A stretch of 64,000 nt of DNA from Miltoncostaea sp963823515 (lineage in GTDB: Bacteria > Actinomycetota > Thermoleophilia > Miltoncostaeales > Miltoncostaeaceae). Location: positions 310,001-374,000 of the forward strand of contig CAWGMB010000006.1 in NCBI GenBank assembly GCA_963823515.1. Reading direction: 5' to 3'. Shown here piece by piece: positions 27,329 through 36,432 of this stretch (the first letter of the stretch is position 1; every line of letters begins with the position of its first letter). The notes beneath the pieces are model-generated. The model saw nothing but the letters and a program-made list of their open reading frames with translations. It ran no database searches and was not told the DNA's origin. Made by a program: the position numbers and the translations under genes.

Positions 27329-27561
27329 ATCGTGGGCATGCCCGACGGCTGCGGGCACCCGCCGCCGGCCGGTCGTCGGATCCGGTGGACGCCCGGACCG
27401 CGATCACTACACTGATCGATAGTTCTTCGGCGAAACGCGTCGAAGCAGGGCGGCAATCCGGTCGCCCGTGGGAGAACGTCCTCAACCCTCGAGTCACTCC
27501 GGTTGGACGGTCGAGCATGTCTCCCGTCCGATCCGCGGCTCACCGCCGCAAGGAGTTCAGT

Positions 27562-28836
27562 TTGTCAGTCACCACCTTCGCCGACCTCGGCGTGAGCGAG
27601 AGCGTGCGCGCAGTCCTCGACGAGCGCGGCATCACCACGCCGTTCCCCGTTCAGCAGCTCGTGCTGCCCGTGGCCCGCACCGGCCGCGACGTCCTGGTCA
27701 GCTCGCCCACGGGCTCGGGCAAGACCCTGGCCTTCGGGCTGCCGCTCATCGAGCGGCTCCAGCACGGCACGCGGCCCTCCGCGCTGATCCTCGCCCCCAC
27801 CCGGGAGCTCGCCTCGCAGATCGAGGTCGAGCTCACCCCGCTCGCCGGCGCGCAAAACCTGCGGATGGCCGTCTGCTACGGCGGCACCGGGCTCGAGGTG
27901 CAGGCACGCAAGGCCGCCCACGCCGACATCATCGTCGCCACGCCCGGCCGGCTGATCGACCTGACGCGTCAGCGTCGCGTCGACCTGCGCGGCGTGCGGA
28001 TCCTCGTGCTCGACGAGGCCGACCGGATGCTCGACATGGGCTTCCTGCCGCAGGTGAAGTCGATCGTGCAGCAACTCCCCGCCGAGCGCCACACGATGTT
28101 CTTCTCGGCCACCCTCGACGGGCAGATCGGACGGCTCGCGGAGCAGTTCACGCGCGACGCCGAGCGGCTGCACACCGTCGCGAGCCCGAACGAGACCGGC
28201 GAGCCCCTCTCGGACCGTCTGTCGCAGAGCTTCCTGGTCAGCACACCGGCGACCCGCCAGGACGACCTCCTGTCGCTGATCAAGAGCGAGGAGGATCTGG
28301 TGCTGGTCTTCTGCCGGACGCGACGCGGCGCCGGCCGGCTGGCCGAGCGGCTCGAGCGCAAGGGCATGACGGCGACCTCGATGCACGGCGACCTCAGCCA
28401 GTCGCAGCGGGAGCGCGCCCTGCGGCGCTTCGCCCGCGGCCACGCCCGCGTCCTCGTCGCCACCGACGTGGCGGCGCGCGGCATCGACCTCGACGACATC
28501 GGACTGGTCATCAACTTCGACCCACCCGAGGACCACGACGCCTACACCCACCGCGTCGGGCGCACCGCCCGCGCGGGCCGCACGGGCCGCGCCGTCACGA
28601 TCGTGATGCCCGAGCACGCCGAGCAGGTCGGCAAGATGGCCCAGAAGCTCGGGTTGCACGAGCCCTGGGGCGAGACCGGCTACGAGCTGGCGCCCGTGCG
28701 CAGCGCGTCCTCGCAGCGCCGGCGGGGACCGAGCCAGCAGAATCGCCCCGCGCGGCCTCGGCCGGCCGCCGGGTCCGCGGCGCCGGTCCGGGCGAACCGC
28801 GTTCCGCGCGGGTCGCGGACTCCGTCCGCCTCCTGA
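27562..28836 (+). CDS. DEAD-box RNA helicase
   Basis: 424 residues. TTG 27562 is chosen as start because AAGGAG lies six bases upstream and translation then begins SVTTFADLGVSESVRAVLDE, the family Q-motif region; earlier in-frame starts give an atypical leader. Motifs in order: Walker A SPTGSGKT (~48), PTRELA, DEAD in LVLDEADRMLDMGF (~150), SAT in FFSATLDG, and HRVGRTARAGRTGRA (~330). A basic, disordered C-terminal tail (RRGPSQQNRPARPRP) may hold RNA. Unwinds RNA with ATP, commonly in cold adaptation or ribosome assembly. A perfect terminator hairpin follows. Confidence 0.93.
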   Translation: MSVTTFADLGVSESVRAVLDERGITTPFPVQQLVLPVARTGRDVLVSSPTGSGKTLAFGLPLIERLQHGTRPSALILAPTRELASQIEVELTPLAGAQNLRMAVCYGGTGLEVQARKAAHADIIVATPGRLIDLTRQRRVDLRGVRILVLDEADRMLDMGFLPQVKSIVQQLPAERHTMFFSATLDGQIGRLAEQFTRDAERLHTVASPNETGEPLSDRLSQSFLVSTPATRQDDLLSLIKSEEDLVLVFCRTRRGAGRLAERLERKGMTATSMHGDLSQSQRERALRRFARGHARVLVATDVAARGIDLDDIGLVINFDPPEDHDAYTHRVGRTARAGRTGRAVTIVMPEHAEQVGKMAQKLGLHEPWGETGYELAPVRSASSQRRRGPSQQNRPARPRPAAGSAAPVRANRVPRGSRTPSAS

Positions 28837-28844
28837 GGTGGCCC

Positions 28845-28883
28845 GGCGGGCGGGCGGGGCGAGAGTCGCCCCGCCCGCCCGCC
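28845..28883 (+). terminator. Very strong terminator hairpin after the DEAD-box gene
   Basis: An 18-bp perfect GC stem (28845-28862 with 28866-28883) closing a GAG loop, starting 9 bases after the stop codon. No T-run follows, as is common for GC-rich actinobacterial terminators. Confidence 0.7.
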
Positions 28884-29035
28884 ACCGAGGTCCCCGGCCG
28901 CGGATCGGCGAGACGGTCACGGGCGGCGCAACGGGAACGCCGGACCGGCACCCATCGGCCGGGCCCGTTCCCTTCCGACGCGGGAGCCGTTAGCGTCGTC
29001 CCCGGAAACGACGACGAGCGATCAAGGGGAATGGC

Positions 29036-29773
29036 GTGTCCTTCTTCAGCCGCCTGAAGGCGATCTTCCAGGCGAAGGCGAACAAGGCCCTCGATGCGGC
29101 CGAGAACCCGAACGAGATGCTCGATCTCTCCTACGAGAAGCAGACCGAGCTGCTGACCAAGGTGCGCCGCGGCGTCGCTGATGTGGCCACCAGCAAGAAG
29201 CGGCTCGAGCTGCAGGCGGCCAAGCTCGAGCAGAGCAGCGTCAAGCTCGAGCAGCAGGCCACCCAGGCGCTCCAGGCCGGACGTGAGGACCTGGCCCGCA
29301 CCGCGCTCGAGCGCAAGGCCGGCGTGCAGTCTCAGCTCGAGAGCATCACCGCGCAGAAGGAGCAGCTCCAAGGCGAGCAGGACAAGCTGGTCGCGGCCGA
29401 GCAGAAGCTGACGGCCAAGATCGAGTCCTTCCGGGTCCGCAAGGAGACCATCAAGGCCCAGTACACCGCCGCCGAGGCCCAGACCAAGATCGGCGAGGCC
29501 TTCAGCGGCATCTCCGAGGACATGGCCGACGTGGGCATGGCGATGGACCGCGCCGAGGACAAGGTGCAGACGATGCAGGCGCGCGCCGGCGCGATCGACG
29601 AGCTGCTCGAGTCGGGTGCGCTCGACGACCTCACGGTCAGCGGCGACGTGGTCGACCGCGAGCTGGCGGCGATCAGCTCCAAGAACTCCGTCGACGCCGA
29701 CCTCGAGCGCCTGAGGGCCCAGGTCGGCTCGGGCCCCGCCGCCGCCGGCGAGATCTCGGGGGGCACGCCGTGA
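29036..29773 (+). CDS. pspA: Phage-shock protein A (PspA/IM30 family)
   Basis: 245 residues from GTG 29036 with an AAGGGGA ribosome site. SFFSRLKAIFQAKANKALDA forms the amphipathic membrane-binding helix, then NPNEMLDLSYEKQ leads into a long coiled coil (LELQAAKLEQSSVKLEQQA, EKLTAKIESFRVRKETIKAQ region) characteristic of ESCRT-III-like PspA. It protects the inner membrane under envelope stress as a peripheral scaffold. Stop overlaps pspAA by 4 bp. No PspB/C or ClgR partner gene is in the window. Confidence 0.93.
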   Translation: MSFFSRLKAIFQAKANKALDAAENPNEMLDLSYEKQTELLTKVRRGVADVATSKKRLELQAAKLEQSSVKLEQQATQALQAGREDLARTALERKAGVQSQLESITAQKEQLQGEQDKLVAAEQKLTAKIESFRVRKETIKAQYTAAEAQTKIGEAFSGISEDMADVGMAMDRAEDKVQTMQARAGAIDELLESGALDDLTVSGDVVDRELAAISSKNSVDADLERLRAQVGSGPAAAGEISGGTP

Positions 29774-30054
29774 TCGTCCGGGTGCTGGGACACGGGCAGT
29801 TCCGTCTCGACGACGGCGACATGGCTGCGGTCGAAGCCGCCGACGACGCGGTCGAGGCGGCCATCGCCGCCGGCGACGAGGGCGCCTTCCAGACCGCCCT
29901 CGCCGGCCTGATCGAGACGATCCGCAGGGTGGGCGATGCGGTCCCCGACGACGAGTTCGTCGGCTCCGACGTGATCGTCCCCGACCGCGACATCACGCTC
30001 GCCGAGGCACGGGCCCTCGAGAGCGAGGAGGGCGAGGGGCTCATCCCCGGCTGA
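29770..30054 (+). CDS. pspAA: PspA-associated protein PspAA
   Basis: 94 residues from GTG 29770, overlapping the pspA stop (GTGA). IVRVLGHGQFRLDDGDMAAV, the acidic middle (VEAAIAAGDEGAFQTALAGL) and PDDEFVGSDVIVPDRDITLAEA match PspAA, a small soluble partner found directly after pspA in Actinobacteria and some other phyla. It likely modulates PspA assembly; its mechanism is unclear. Ends LIPG and is followed at once by an inverted repeat. Confidence 0.82.
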   Translation: MIVRVLGHGQFRLDDGDMAAVEAADDAVEAAIAAGDEGAFQTALAGLIETIRRVGDAVPDDEFVGSDVIVPDRDITLAEARALESEEGEGLIPG

Positions 30055-30061
30055 CCCCGCC

Positions 30062-30107
30062 GAGCGGCCCCCCGGCGACCCACGCGGGCCACCGGGGACG
30101 GCCGCTC
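30062..30107 (+). terminator. pspA-pspAA terminator-like inverted repeat
   Basis: GAGCGGCC (30062-30069) pairs with GGCCGCTC (30100-30107), with an inner CCCCGG/CCGGGG stem, starting 8 bases after the pspAA stop. No T-run follows. A small extra hairpin (CCTGCG, 8 bases, CGCAGG) lies at 30129-30148. Confidence 0.55.
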
Positions 30108-30249
30108 AGTTCGCGCGGTACCTCACCCCCTGCGTCTTGGGTCGCAGGTTCGCATGCGGTTCCCGAGCGAATCTCCCGCCAGGAGATGTGGGACCGCCAC
30201 GCGAACTCCGGCTCGGGACGCTTGAGTCCCGGTCGCGGCGGGGCGCATC

Positions 30250-30696
30250 TCAGCCGGGAGGCTGCGGTCGGCTGAGGCGCACGGCGGCCGCGAGCCAGTC
30301 GAGCCCCTCCGGCTCGCCCCGCGACAGGGCCACGGCGCCGGCCGCGATGGCCCGGGCCATCGGCGTGCCGGGGCCCATCTCCAGCGCCTGGAGCGCGGCC
30401 GTCGTGGCCAGCCATCCGCGCGCGGAGTGGTCGGCGAGCGCTCGCCGGACCCCGCGATCATCGTTCAGGCGGGCATCGGCGCGCCGCTGTGGGTCGGGCT
30501 CCGGCCATGCCGACAGGTGGTCGAACACGGGACGCGCGAGGCGCATCGCCTCGTCGATCCCGAGACCGGACCCGCGCGCGATCAGCGGCCGGAGCGTGTC
30601 GCACACCGGATCGGCCGGATCCAGACGCCCCCGCGCGCGCCGCGCGCGCTCGACCAGCCCCGCGGTCGCATCATGTCGCTCCGCACCCGCCCTCAT
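30250..30696 (-). CDS. Hypothetical helical protein
   Basis: 148 residues from ATG 30696, preceded by GAGGGGGG at good spacing. Composition is protein-like and largely helical: DPADPVCDTLRPLIARGSGLG, IDEAMRLARPVFDHLSAW, RGWLATTAALQALEMGPG. No domain recognised. It lies 86 bp after the sigma factor stop on the same strand and may be co-transcribed. Function unknown. Confidence 0.5.
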   Translation of the reverse strand: MRAGAERHDATAGLVERARRARGRLDPADPVCDTLRPLIARGSGLGIDEAMRLARPVFDHLSAWPEPDPQRRADARLNDDRGVRRALADHSARGWLATTAALQALEMGPGTPMARAIAAGAVALSRGEPEGLDWLAAAVRLSRPQPPG

Positions 30697-30782
30697 CCCG
30701 CCCCCCTCGTCGTCCCCGGTCGATCGCACCTACCGCATGCAACGAACGCGGGGCCCGAAGGTCGGCGCGATCGGCGGAGGCG

Positions 30783-32432
30783 TCAGGGCCGGCGCGGCCC
30801 GTGCGCGGGCGGACCGCCGGCGGGTGGGCCGCCGGGCGCCGGATGCGCGCCCCGGCCGTGCGCGGGCGGATCGGCCGGCGCCGGATCGGGGGTCGCGGCC
30901 TCGGCAGGAGCGGGTGAGGCGGACGCGGCCGGAGACGGACCGTCCGCGCGGAGCGGCCCGCGGGGCGCGGACGGAGGCGGGCCCGAGGGAGTGGACGTGG
31001 CGGGCGCGTTCGCCCCCTGCCCCTGCGCCGGTCCGTGACCGCTTCCGGGCGGCCCGACCGAGCCCGGCGAGTCGCCGCGGCGCGGACCAGGGCGGCCCGC
31101 CGGCGAGCCACCGGGGGAGCGACGACCGGCGGAACCGGAGGTCGCGGGCGTGGCACCGGTCTGGGGCGCGGCGGAGGCGCCGGGCGCGACGGCGGGCGAG
31201 ACCTGCTCGGCGACGCCGGGCACCGGGCCCGCACCCGAGGCCGCCTTGGCGGGCGCGGGCACGACGGGCATCGCCGGAACGGCGGCCGCCTGGTCGTACT
31301 CTGCGACGACGATCGAGCCGATCTCGATCGGCATGGACGGCTCGACGAGCACCGGCGCGCCCGGGGCCGCGGCTGCCGGGGGGCCGGTGCCCGCGGTCGG
31401 CCCGGAATGGACGACGACCCCGGACGGAGCCGCTCCGGCGAGGCGGACCGGCCGCGGAGGCGACGCGGTCTCGGCGATCACGACCGGGGCGACGATCGCC
31501 GAACCCCCGACGATGGCGGCGACCACGACCGCAGCGAGCTTCGCTCCGGCCGTCACGCCGACGGCGCCGCCCGATGCGCCCGAGCCGATCGCCCCCGCCC
31601 CGCCCCCCGCGCCGCCGCCGGCGAGGATCGACCGGATCGCCTCGAGCACGCGCTGGCCGATGGCCAGCGGCACCATCGGCGCGAGGGCCGCGAGACGCGC
31701 CGGACCGGCAGCGGTGGCCTCGCGGAAGCCGCTGCACGCCGTGCACTCGCGCAGATGCGCTCCCAGCCCGCGAGCGCGGAGCACCCGGCCGTCGCCGTCG
31801 GAGATGCGCCGGCGCACCGTGTCGCAGTCGAGGTCGCGCCCGTCGGCCATCGCATGGAGCCCGACCCGCGCCTGGTAGATCAGCTGCTTGACACCGGAGG
31901 TGCTCTCCTCGAGCACCGCGCCGATCTGCGCGTGCGAAAGCCCCGAGAGCTCGCGCAGGACGAGCGCGCCGCGCTGCTCGATCGGCAGCGCGAGCAGGTC
32001 CTGCCGCAGCGTGCGCAGGTCATCGGCGATCTGCACCCGCTCCGGAACGCTCGGCGCGTTGTGCACCTCGTCCCCGGTGAACGCGCTCGGCGCCTGCGCG
32101 GGGCGGCGGCGGAGCATGTCGACGCACTGGTTGTGGGCGATGCGGTAGAGCCAGGGGCGCACCGCGACGTCGCGCCGCCCCCGGGCGGCGAGCGAGAGGT
32201 ACGCGCGGAGCATCGCGCTCTGCAGGGCCTCCTCGGCGTCCTCGGGCTGGCGCAGGATCGACGCGCAGTACCGCTGCAGACGGGTGCGGTAGCGCGCGTA
32301 CAGGTGCTCGAAAGCGCGCTCGTCGCCCTCGCCCACCCGCCTCGCGAGGGACTCGTCGGAGTGAATCGCCAGGGCGTCGGACGATCCGGCCCCGCGGCTC
32401 GACGGCCCGCCGATCTTGAGTGTCGTTCCCAC
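30783..32432 (-). CDS. ECF sigma factor fused to zinc-finger, membrane helix and Pro/Gly-rich tail
   Basis: About 549 residues from GTG 32432 (an upstream TTG at 32504 overlaps the preceding stop and is an alternative). Sigma region 2 at ~40-107 (LYARYRTRLQRYCASILRQ, DAEEALQSAMLRAYLSLA), region 4 at ~139-190 (LALPIEQRGALVLRELSG, SHAQIGAVLEESTSGVKQ). Then a Cys...His-x3-Cys-x2-Cys pattern (DCDTVRRR, HLRECTACSGF), like the ZAS zinc finger of anti-sigma factors. Next is a single membrane helix (~296-319) and an outside tail of over 200 Pro/Gly/Ala-rich residues. It therefore appears to be a sigma/anti-sigma fusion held at the membrane, perhaps freed by proteolysis or by a shape change. Confidence 0.78.
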   Translation of the reverse strand: MGTTLKIGGPSSRGAGSSDALAIHSDESLARRVGEGDERAFEHLYARYRTRLQRYCASILRQPEDAEEALQSAMLRAYLSLAARGRRDVAVRPWLYRIAHNQCVDMLRRRPAQAPSAFTGDEVHNAPSVPERVQIADDLRTLRQDLLALPIEQRGALVLRELSGLSHAQIGAVLEESTSGVKQLIYQARVGLHAMADGRDLDCDTVRRRISDGDGRVLRARGLGAHLRECTACSGFREATAAGPARLAALAPMVPLAIGQRVLEAIRSILAGGGAGGGAGAIGSGASGGAVGVTAGAKLAAVVVAAIVGGSAIVAPVVIAETASPPRPVRLAGAAPSGVVVHSGPTAGTGPPAAAAPGAPVLVEPSMPIEIGSIVVAEYDQAAAVPAMPVVPAPAKAASGAGPVPGVAEQVSPAVAPGASAAPQTGATPATSGSAGRRSPGGSPAGRPGPRRGDSPGSVGPPGSGHGPAQGQGANAPATSTPSGPPPSAPRGPLRADGPSPAASASPAPAEAATPDPAPADPPAHGRGAHPAPGGPPAGGPPAHGPRRP

Positions 32433-32500
32433 TCCACCTGCCGTCCGTGATGGCCGGGCCTGCGAGGGACAGCCGCACTCTGACCCGGACGACGCGCGAA

Positions 32501-33543
32501 TCAAGGCGGGAACGCTCGACGGACGTATAGCTCTCGCCGTCGTCCGACCAGTTCAGAGGGCCCTCGCTCCACCCCGCGCCGAGGCGAAGGGCGACGTCGA
32601 TGTCGGCCGGAGCGGCCACCACTCGTCGCGGCAGCGGCGCGCCTCGTCGACGGCCTCGGCGTGGTAGCCCTCGGCCGCGGGGCGGGCGTCGGCGTCCACG
32701 GCCCGGGCTCCCGCCGGCGGTGAGGAACCCGCCCCCGGACGTGCGGTCCAGACGCCCCGCCGCCACGAGCGGCGCGAGCCCCCCGCCGTCCGAGAACCGG
32801 TCGCCGTAGGCGCGCCGCAGGTCGGCGGCGATGCTCGCGAGGGTGTCGAGGCCGATCAGGTCACCGAGGGCGAACGGGCCCATCGGGGCGGGCCCCGCCT
32901 CCACCACCGCGGCGTCCACCGCCCCGGGGTCGGCGCCCCGCTCGGAGGCGAGCCGATCGGCGGCCGCCATCGCGCGCACGAGCACCCGGTTGACCAGGAA
33001 GCCCGGGCACTCGGCAACGGCGACCGGCGTCTTGCCCATGGCGCGCGCGAGGGCGACGCCCGCCTCGGCCGTGGCCGGCGCGGTCCGCTCGCCGCGCACG
33101 ACCTCCACGAAGCGCATCACGCTCGGCGGGTTGAGGAAGTGGAGCCCGAGGACCCGCTCCGGGCGGCCGGTGACCGCCGCGAGCGCGGTGATCGACAGGC
33201 CCGACGTGTTGGAGGCGATCAGCGCGTCCGGCGGGAGCACCGCGTCGAGGCGGGCGAACACCGCGCGCTCAACGTCGATCGACTCGGTCACGACCTCGAT
33301 GGCGACATCGCACCCCGACAGCCCGTCGTCCGACTCCGCCGGGGTGATCCGCGCGAGCGCCGCGTCGAGGTCGCCGGCGCCCGCGCGGCCCTTGGCCACC
33401 TGGCGCTCGCTGACGGCGTGTGCGAGTGCGAGGCCGCGGTCCACGGTGGGGCGATCGACGTCGCGCAGCACCACGTCCGTCCCCGACAATGCCGCGACGA
33501 GCGCGATCTCTGCGCCCATCACGCCGGCCCCGACGACCCCCAG
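32501..33543 (-). CDS. 3-Hydroxyacyl-CoA dehydrogenase, with several indels
   Basis: NAD-dependent oxidation of 3-hydroxyacyl-CoA in beta-oxidation. Rossmann motif LGVVGAGVMGAEIALVAALSG, then IASNTSGLSITALA, the catalytic His in LGLHFLNPPSVMRFVEVV and PGFLVNRVLVRAM. The Rossmann glycines precede every ATG, so the start is probably CTG 33543, or is obscured by an indel. Two compensating indels near 32700-32712 and 32620-32625 bracket a stretch reading VDADARPAAEGYHAEAVDEA in the alternate frame. A third near 32555 would restore GPLELVGRRREL and a stop at 32501. Ends given are my reconstruction. Last gene of the acyl-CoA operon. Confidence 0.75.
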
Positions 33544-33547
33544 GCGC

Positions 33548-34696
33548 TCAGCCGCGGGCGGCGCTCCCGAGGAGGTCGCGGGCGATCACCAGGCGCTGGA
33601 TCTGGCTCGTGCCCTCATAGATCTCCGTGATCTTGGCGTCGCGGTAGTACCGCTCGGCGGGGAACTCGGCCGAGTAGCCGTAGCCGCCCAGCGTCTGCAC
33701 GGCGACGTCGGCGGCCTCGACGGCGACGGCGCTCGCGAAGAGCTTCGCCTTCGCCCCCGGCGCGGCGTGGGGCCGGCCGGCATCGCGCAGCGCCGCCGCG
33801 TGCCGGGTGAGCAGGCGAGCCGCGTCGAGCTTGGCCGCCACGTCGGCGATCGGGAATTGCACCCCCTGGAAGCGACCGATCGGCCCGCCGAAGGCCTCGC
33901 GGTCGTGCGCATAGGACACCGCCAGATCGAGCGCCGCGCCGGCGATGCCGCAGGCCTGGGCGGCGATCGTGATGCGCCCGCCGTCGAGCGTCGCGAGCGC
34001 GAGCTTGAGGCCCTCGTTCTCGGGGCCGAGCATCCTGCCGGAGGGTACGTGCAGGCCGTCGTACGACAGCCCGACGGTCGAGGACGTGTGCAGGCCCATC
34101 TTCGGGATCTCGGGTCCCACCTCGAAGCCCGCGCCGCGCTCGACGATGAACGCGCTCACCCCGCGGGGGCCCGGTCCGCCGGTGCGGGCGAAGACGATGT
34201 ACAGGTCGGCGAACCCGCCGTTGGTGATCCACTGCTTGGCCCCTCGGAGCTCCCAGCCGCCGTCCACCGCGGTGGCCGTCGTGCGCAGGGCGGCGGTGTC
34301 CGAGCCGGCGTCCGGCTCGCTGAGCGCGTAGGCGCCGAAGATCTCGCCGCTCGCCAGGCGCGGCAGCCACTCCTCCTGCTGCGCGCGGCTCGCGCCCCGC
34401 AGCAGCGGTGAGGCCACCAGGCCGTTCTGCACGGCGACGGCGGTCGAGGTGCCGGCGTCGGCGCGGGCGATCTCCTCGACGACCAGCGCGAGCGCCGTCG
34501 CGTCGAGCCCGGCGCCGCCCAGGTCCTCGGGCACCACCACGCCGAGCAGGCCCAGCCCGCCCATCCGGCGGATGACGTCGATCGGAACGTGGTGGGAGGC
34601 GTTCCAGTCCGCGGCGTGCGGAGCGATCTCCTGCTGGGCGAACTCGCGCGCCAGCGCCTGCACCTCACGGTGGGTGTCGCTCAGCAGTTCTGTCAC
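33548..34696 (-). CDS. Acyl-CoA dehydrogenase
   Basis: 382 residues from GTG 34696, picked for the GGGGAGG ribosome site and normal family length. FAD enzyme making the 2,3-double bond in acyl-CoA. Signatures: YALSEPDAGSDTAALRTTAT, LRGAKQWITNGGFADLYIVF, and LGGYGYSAEFPAERYYRDAK followed by the catalytic Glu in ITEIYEGTSQIQRLVIARDL. Chain type not deducible. It is the fourth gene in the operon, 57 bp after the CoA ligase. Confidence 0.93.
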   Translation of the reverse strand: MTELLSDTHREVQALAREFAQQEIAPHAADWNASHHVPIDVIRRMGGLGLLGVVVPEDLGGAGLDATALALVVEEIARADAGTSTAVAVQNGLVASPLLRGASRAQQEEWLPRLASGEIFGAYALSEPDAGSDTAALRTTATAVDGGWELRGAKQWITNGGFADLYIVFARTGGPGPRGVSAFIVERGAGFEVGPEIPKMGLHTSSTVGLSYDGLHVPSGRMLGPENEGLKLALATLDGGRITIAAQACGIAGAALDLAVSYAHDREAFGGPIGRFQGVQFPIADVAAKLDAARLLTRHAAALRDAGRPHAAPGAKAKLFASAVAVEAADVAVQTLGGYGYSAEFPAERYYRDAKITEIYEGTSQIQRLVIARDLLGSAARG

Positions 34697-34752
34697 GAGT
34701 GCCTCCCCGGGTGGGCCGGACGGTCGTTTGCCGGTCTCGCCGCGCGCGGCGG

Positions 34753-36432
34753 TCACCGTTTGATCGTTATACCCGCGGCCTCACGGTCGAAGGTGTCGGG
34801 CGTGATGCCCTGCTCGCGCAGCTTGACCTTCTGGACCCGCTCGGTCGGGGTCTTGGGCAGGCTGTCGACGAAGCGGATGTAGCGCGGCACCATGAAGTAG
34901 GGGATGCGCTCGGCGAGCCAGTGGGTCACCTCGACCGGGTCGGGGGCCTCGCCCTCGGGGATGCACACGACCATGATCTCGTCCTCGGAGGAGGCGCCCT
35001 CGCCGGCCTTGACGCCGATCGCGGCGGCCTCCTTGATGGCGGGGTGGTCGCCGACCTGCTTTTCGACCTCCATCGAGGAGACGTTCTCGCCACGGCGCCG
35101 GATGTAGTCCTTGACCCGGTCCATGAAGTAGAAGTAGCCCTCCTCGTCCATGCGCCCCAGATCGCCGGTGTGCAGCTTGAGGTTGCGGAAGTCCTCGGCG
35201 GTCTTCTCGGGCATCCCGTAGTAGGCGCGCATGACGATGTTGGGGATCTTCATGTCGACGACGATCTCGCCCGGCGAGCCGGCAGGCAGCGGCCGGTCGG
35301 TGCCCGGCTCCACGATCGAGACCTCGTAGCCCGGGTTGGCCGTGCCGCAACTGCCGAGGCGGGGCGGCCGCGTGGGGTCCATGAGCGTGGCCACCCCGGT
35401 CTCGGTCAGCCCGTATCCCTCGGCCAGCCGCACGCCGAAGCGCTCCTCGAACTCGTGGTAGATGTCCTTGGGGGCCGGGGCGGCGGAGACCGTGTGGACC
35501 CGGTGCGCCCGGTCGTCGGGCGATGGCGGCTGGTTCCAGAGGAAGTAGAGGATCGCGCCGATGCCGTTGAACGTGGTCGCGCCGGCGTCGATCACCTGCC
35601 GCCAGAACCGGCTGCCCGAGAAGCGCTCCACGTAGGCCACCCGCGCGCCCGCGAGCAGGGCCGGGTAGGCGCAGAGCACCTGGGCGTTGGAGTGGAACAG
35701 GGGAAGGCACGAGAAGTAGGTCTCGCCGCCCAGTTCATCCGGCGCCACCCCCCGCCCGACGGCCATCGCCTCGACGGCGCTCCGGGCCGAGAAGTAGTCG
35801 GCGGCGTTCTGCTTGATGACGCCCTTGGAGCGGCCGGTGGTGCCCGAGGTGAACATGATCCGGGCGTCGTCGGTCCACTTGTGGGTGATGCCATCAGGCT
35901 CGGCACCGGAGGACTGCATCAGGGCCTCGAGCGGCTCCCACGCGATCGCGGGGTCCGGGCCGGCGCGATCGCCGGCGCCGGACGCAAGCACGATCACGCG
36001 TTCGAGCAGGGGCAGGTCGGCGATGACGAAGGCCAGGCGGTCGAGGTAGAGGTCCGAGACGATCAGCGTGCGGGCCTCGACCAGGTTGATCGTCCACGAC
36101 AGGAAGTCGCCCTTGTAGGCGGTGTTGATCGAGCTCATCACGGCGCCGGCCTTCAGGATCCCGAACCAGACCGGGACGAACTCCTCGCAGTTGGGCAGCA
36201 GCACGCTGACCGACTCGCCCTTCGCCACGCCGCGGGCCATCAGGGCGTTGGCGATCCGGTTGGCGCGGGCATTCACCTCGCCGTAGGAGATCCACGGGCC
36301 GTCGCCGTATCGCAGGTACTCGCGATCGGGGTGCTCGGCGGCCTTCGCGCGCAGGATCTCGGCGAGGACCCAGCGCGTCGGGTCCTCCCGGGCGTACCAG
36401 TCGCTCCACTCGGTGCCCGCGCCCGGGCTCAT
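34753..36432 (-). CDS. AMP-forming acyl-CoA ligase
   Basis: 559 residues from ATG 36432, overlapping the preceding stop by 4 bp. Two-step activation of a carboxylate with ATP and CoA. P-loop MFTSGTTGRSKGVIKQN (~194), EGYGLTETGVATLMDP (~344), LHTGDLGRMDEEGYFYFMDR and DYIRRRGENVSSMEVE. The C-terminal catalytic-Lys motif is PKTPTERVQKVKLRE: Arg stands where many members have PxxTGK, as in the carnitine/DitJ-like ligase branch. The substrate is probably a cyclic or branched acid given the neighbours, but this is inference. Confidence 0.9.
   Translation of the reverse strand: MSPGAGTEWSDWYAREDPTRWVLAEILRAKAAEHPDREYLRYGDGPWISYGEVNARANRIANALMARGVAKGESVSVLLPNCEEFVPVWFGILKAGAVMSSINTAYKGDFLSWTINLVEARTLIVSDLYLDRLAFVIADLPLLERVIVLASGAGDRAGPDPAIAWEPLEALMQSSGAEPDGITHKWTDDARIMFTSGTTGRSKGVIKQNAADYFSARSAVEAMAVGRGVAPDELGGETYFSCLPLFHSNAQVLCAYPALLAGARVAYVERFSGSRFWRQVIDAGATTFNGIGAILYFLWNQPPSPDDRAHRVHTVSAAPAPKDIYHEFEERFGVRLAEGYGLTETGVATLMDPTRPPRLGSCGTANPGYEVSIVEPGTDRPLPAGSPGEIVVDMKIPNIVMRAYYGMPEKTAEDFRNLKLHTGDLGRMDEEGYFYFMDRVKDYIRRRGENVSSMEVEKQVGDHPAIKEAAAIGVKAGEGASSEDEIMVVCIPEGEAPDPVEVTHWLAERIPYFMVPRYIRFVDSLPKTPTERVQKVKLREQGITPDTFDREAAGITIKR

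Noticed and set aside
26870..27384. Possibility that the heliorhodopsin-like gene is simply frameshifted with helices 3-6 in another frame
   Set aside because: The gene is one open frame, and the flanks (45 bp to the flavin reductase, a short upstream spacer) have no room for the missing ~150 residues.
30121..30180. tRNA-like stretch (GGTTCGCATGCGG) downstream of pspAA
   Set aside because: No cloverleaf, acceptor stem or anticodon arm could be folded; only a small hairpin remains.
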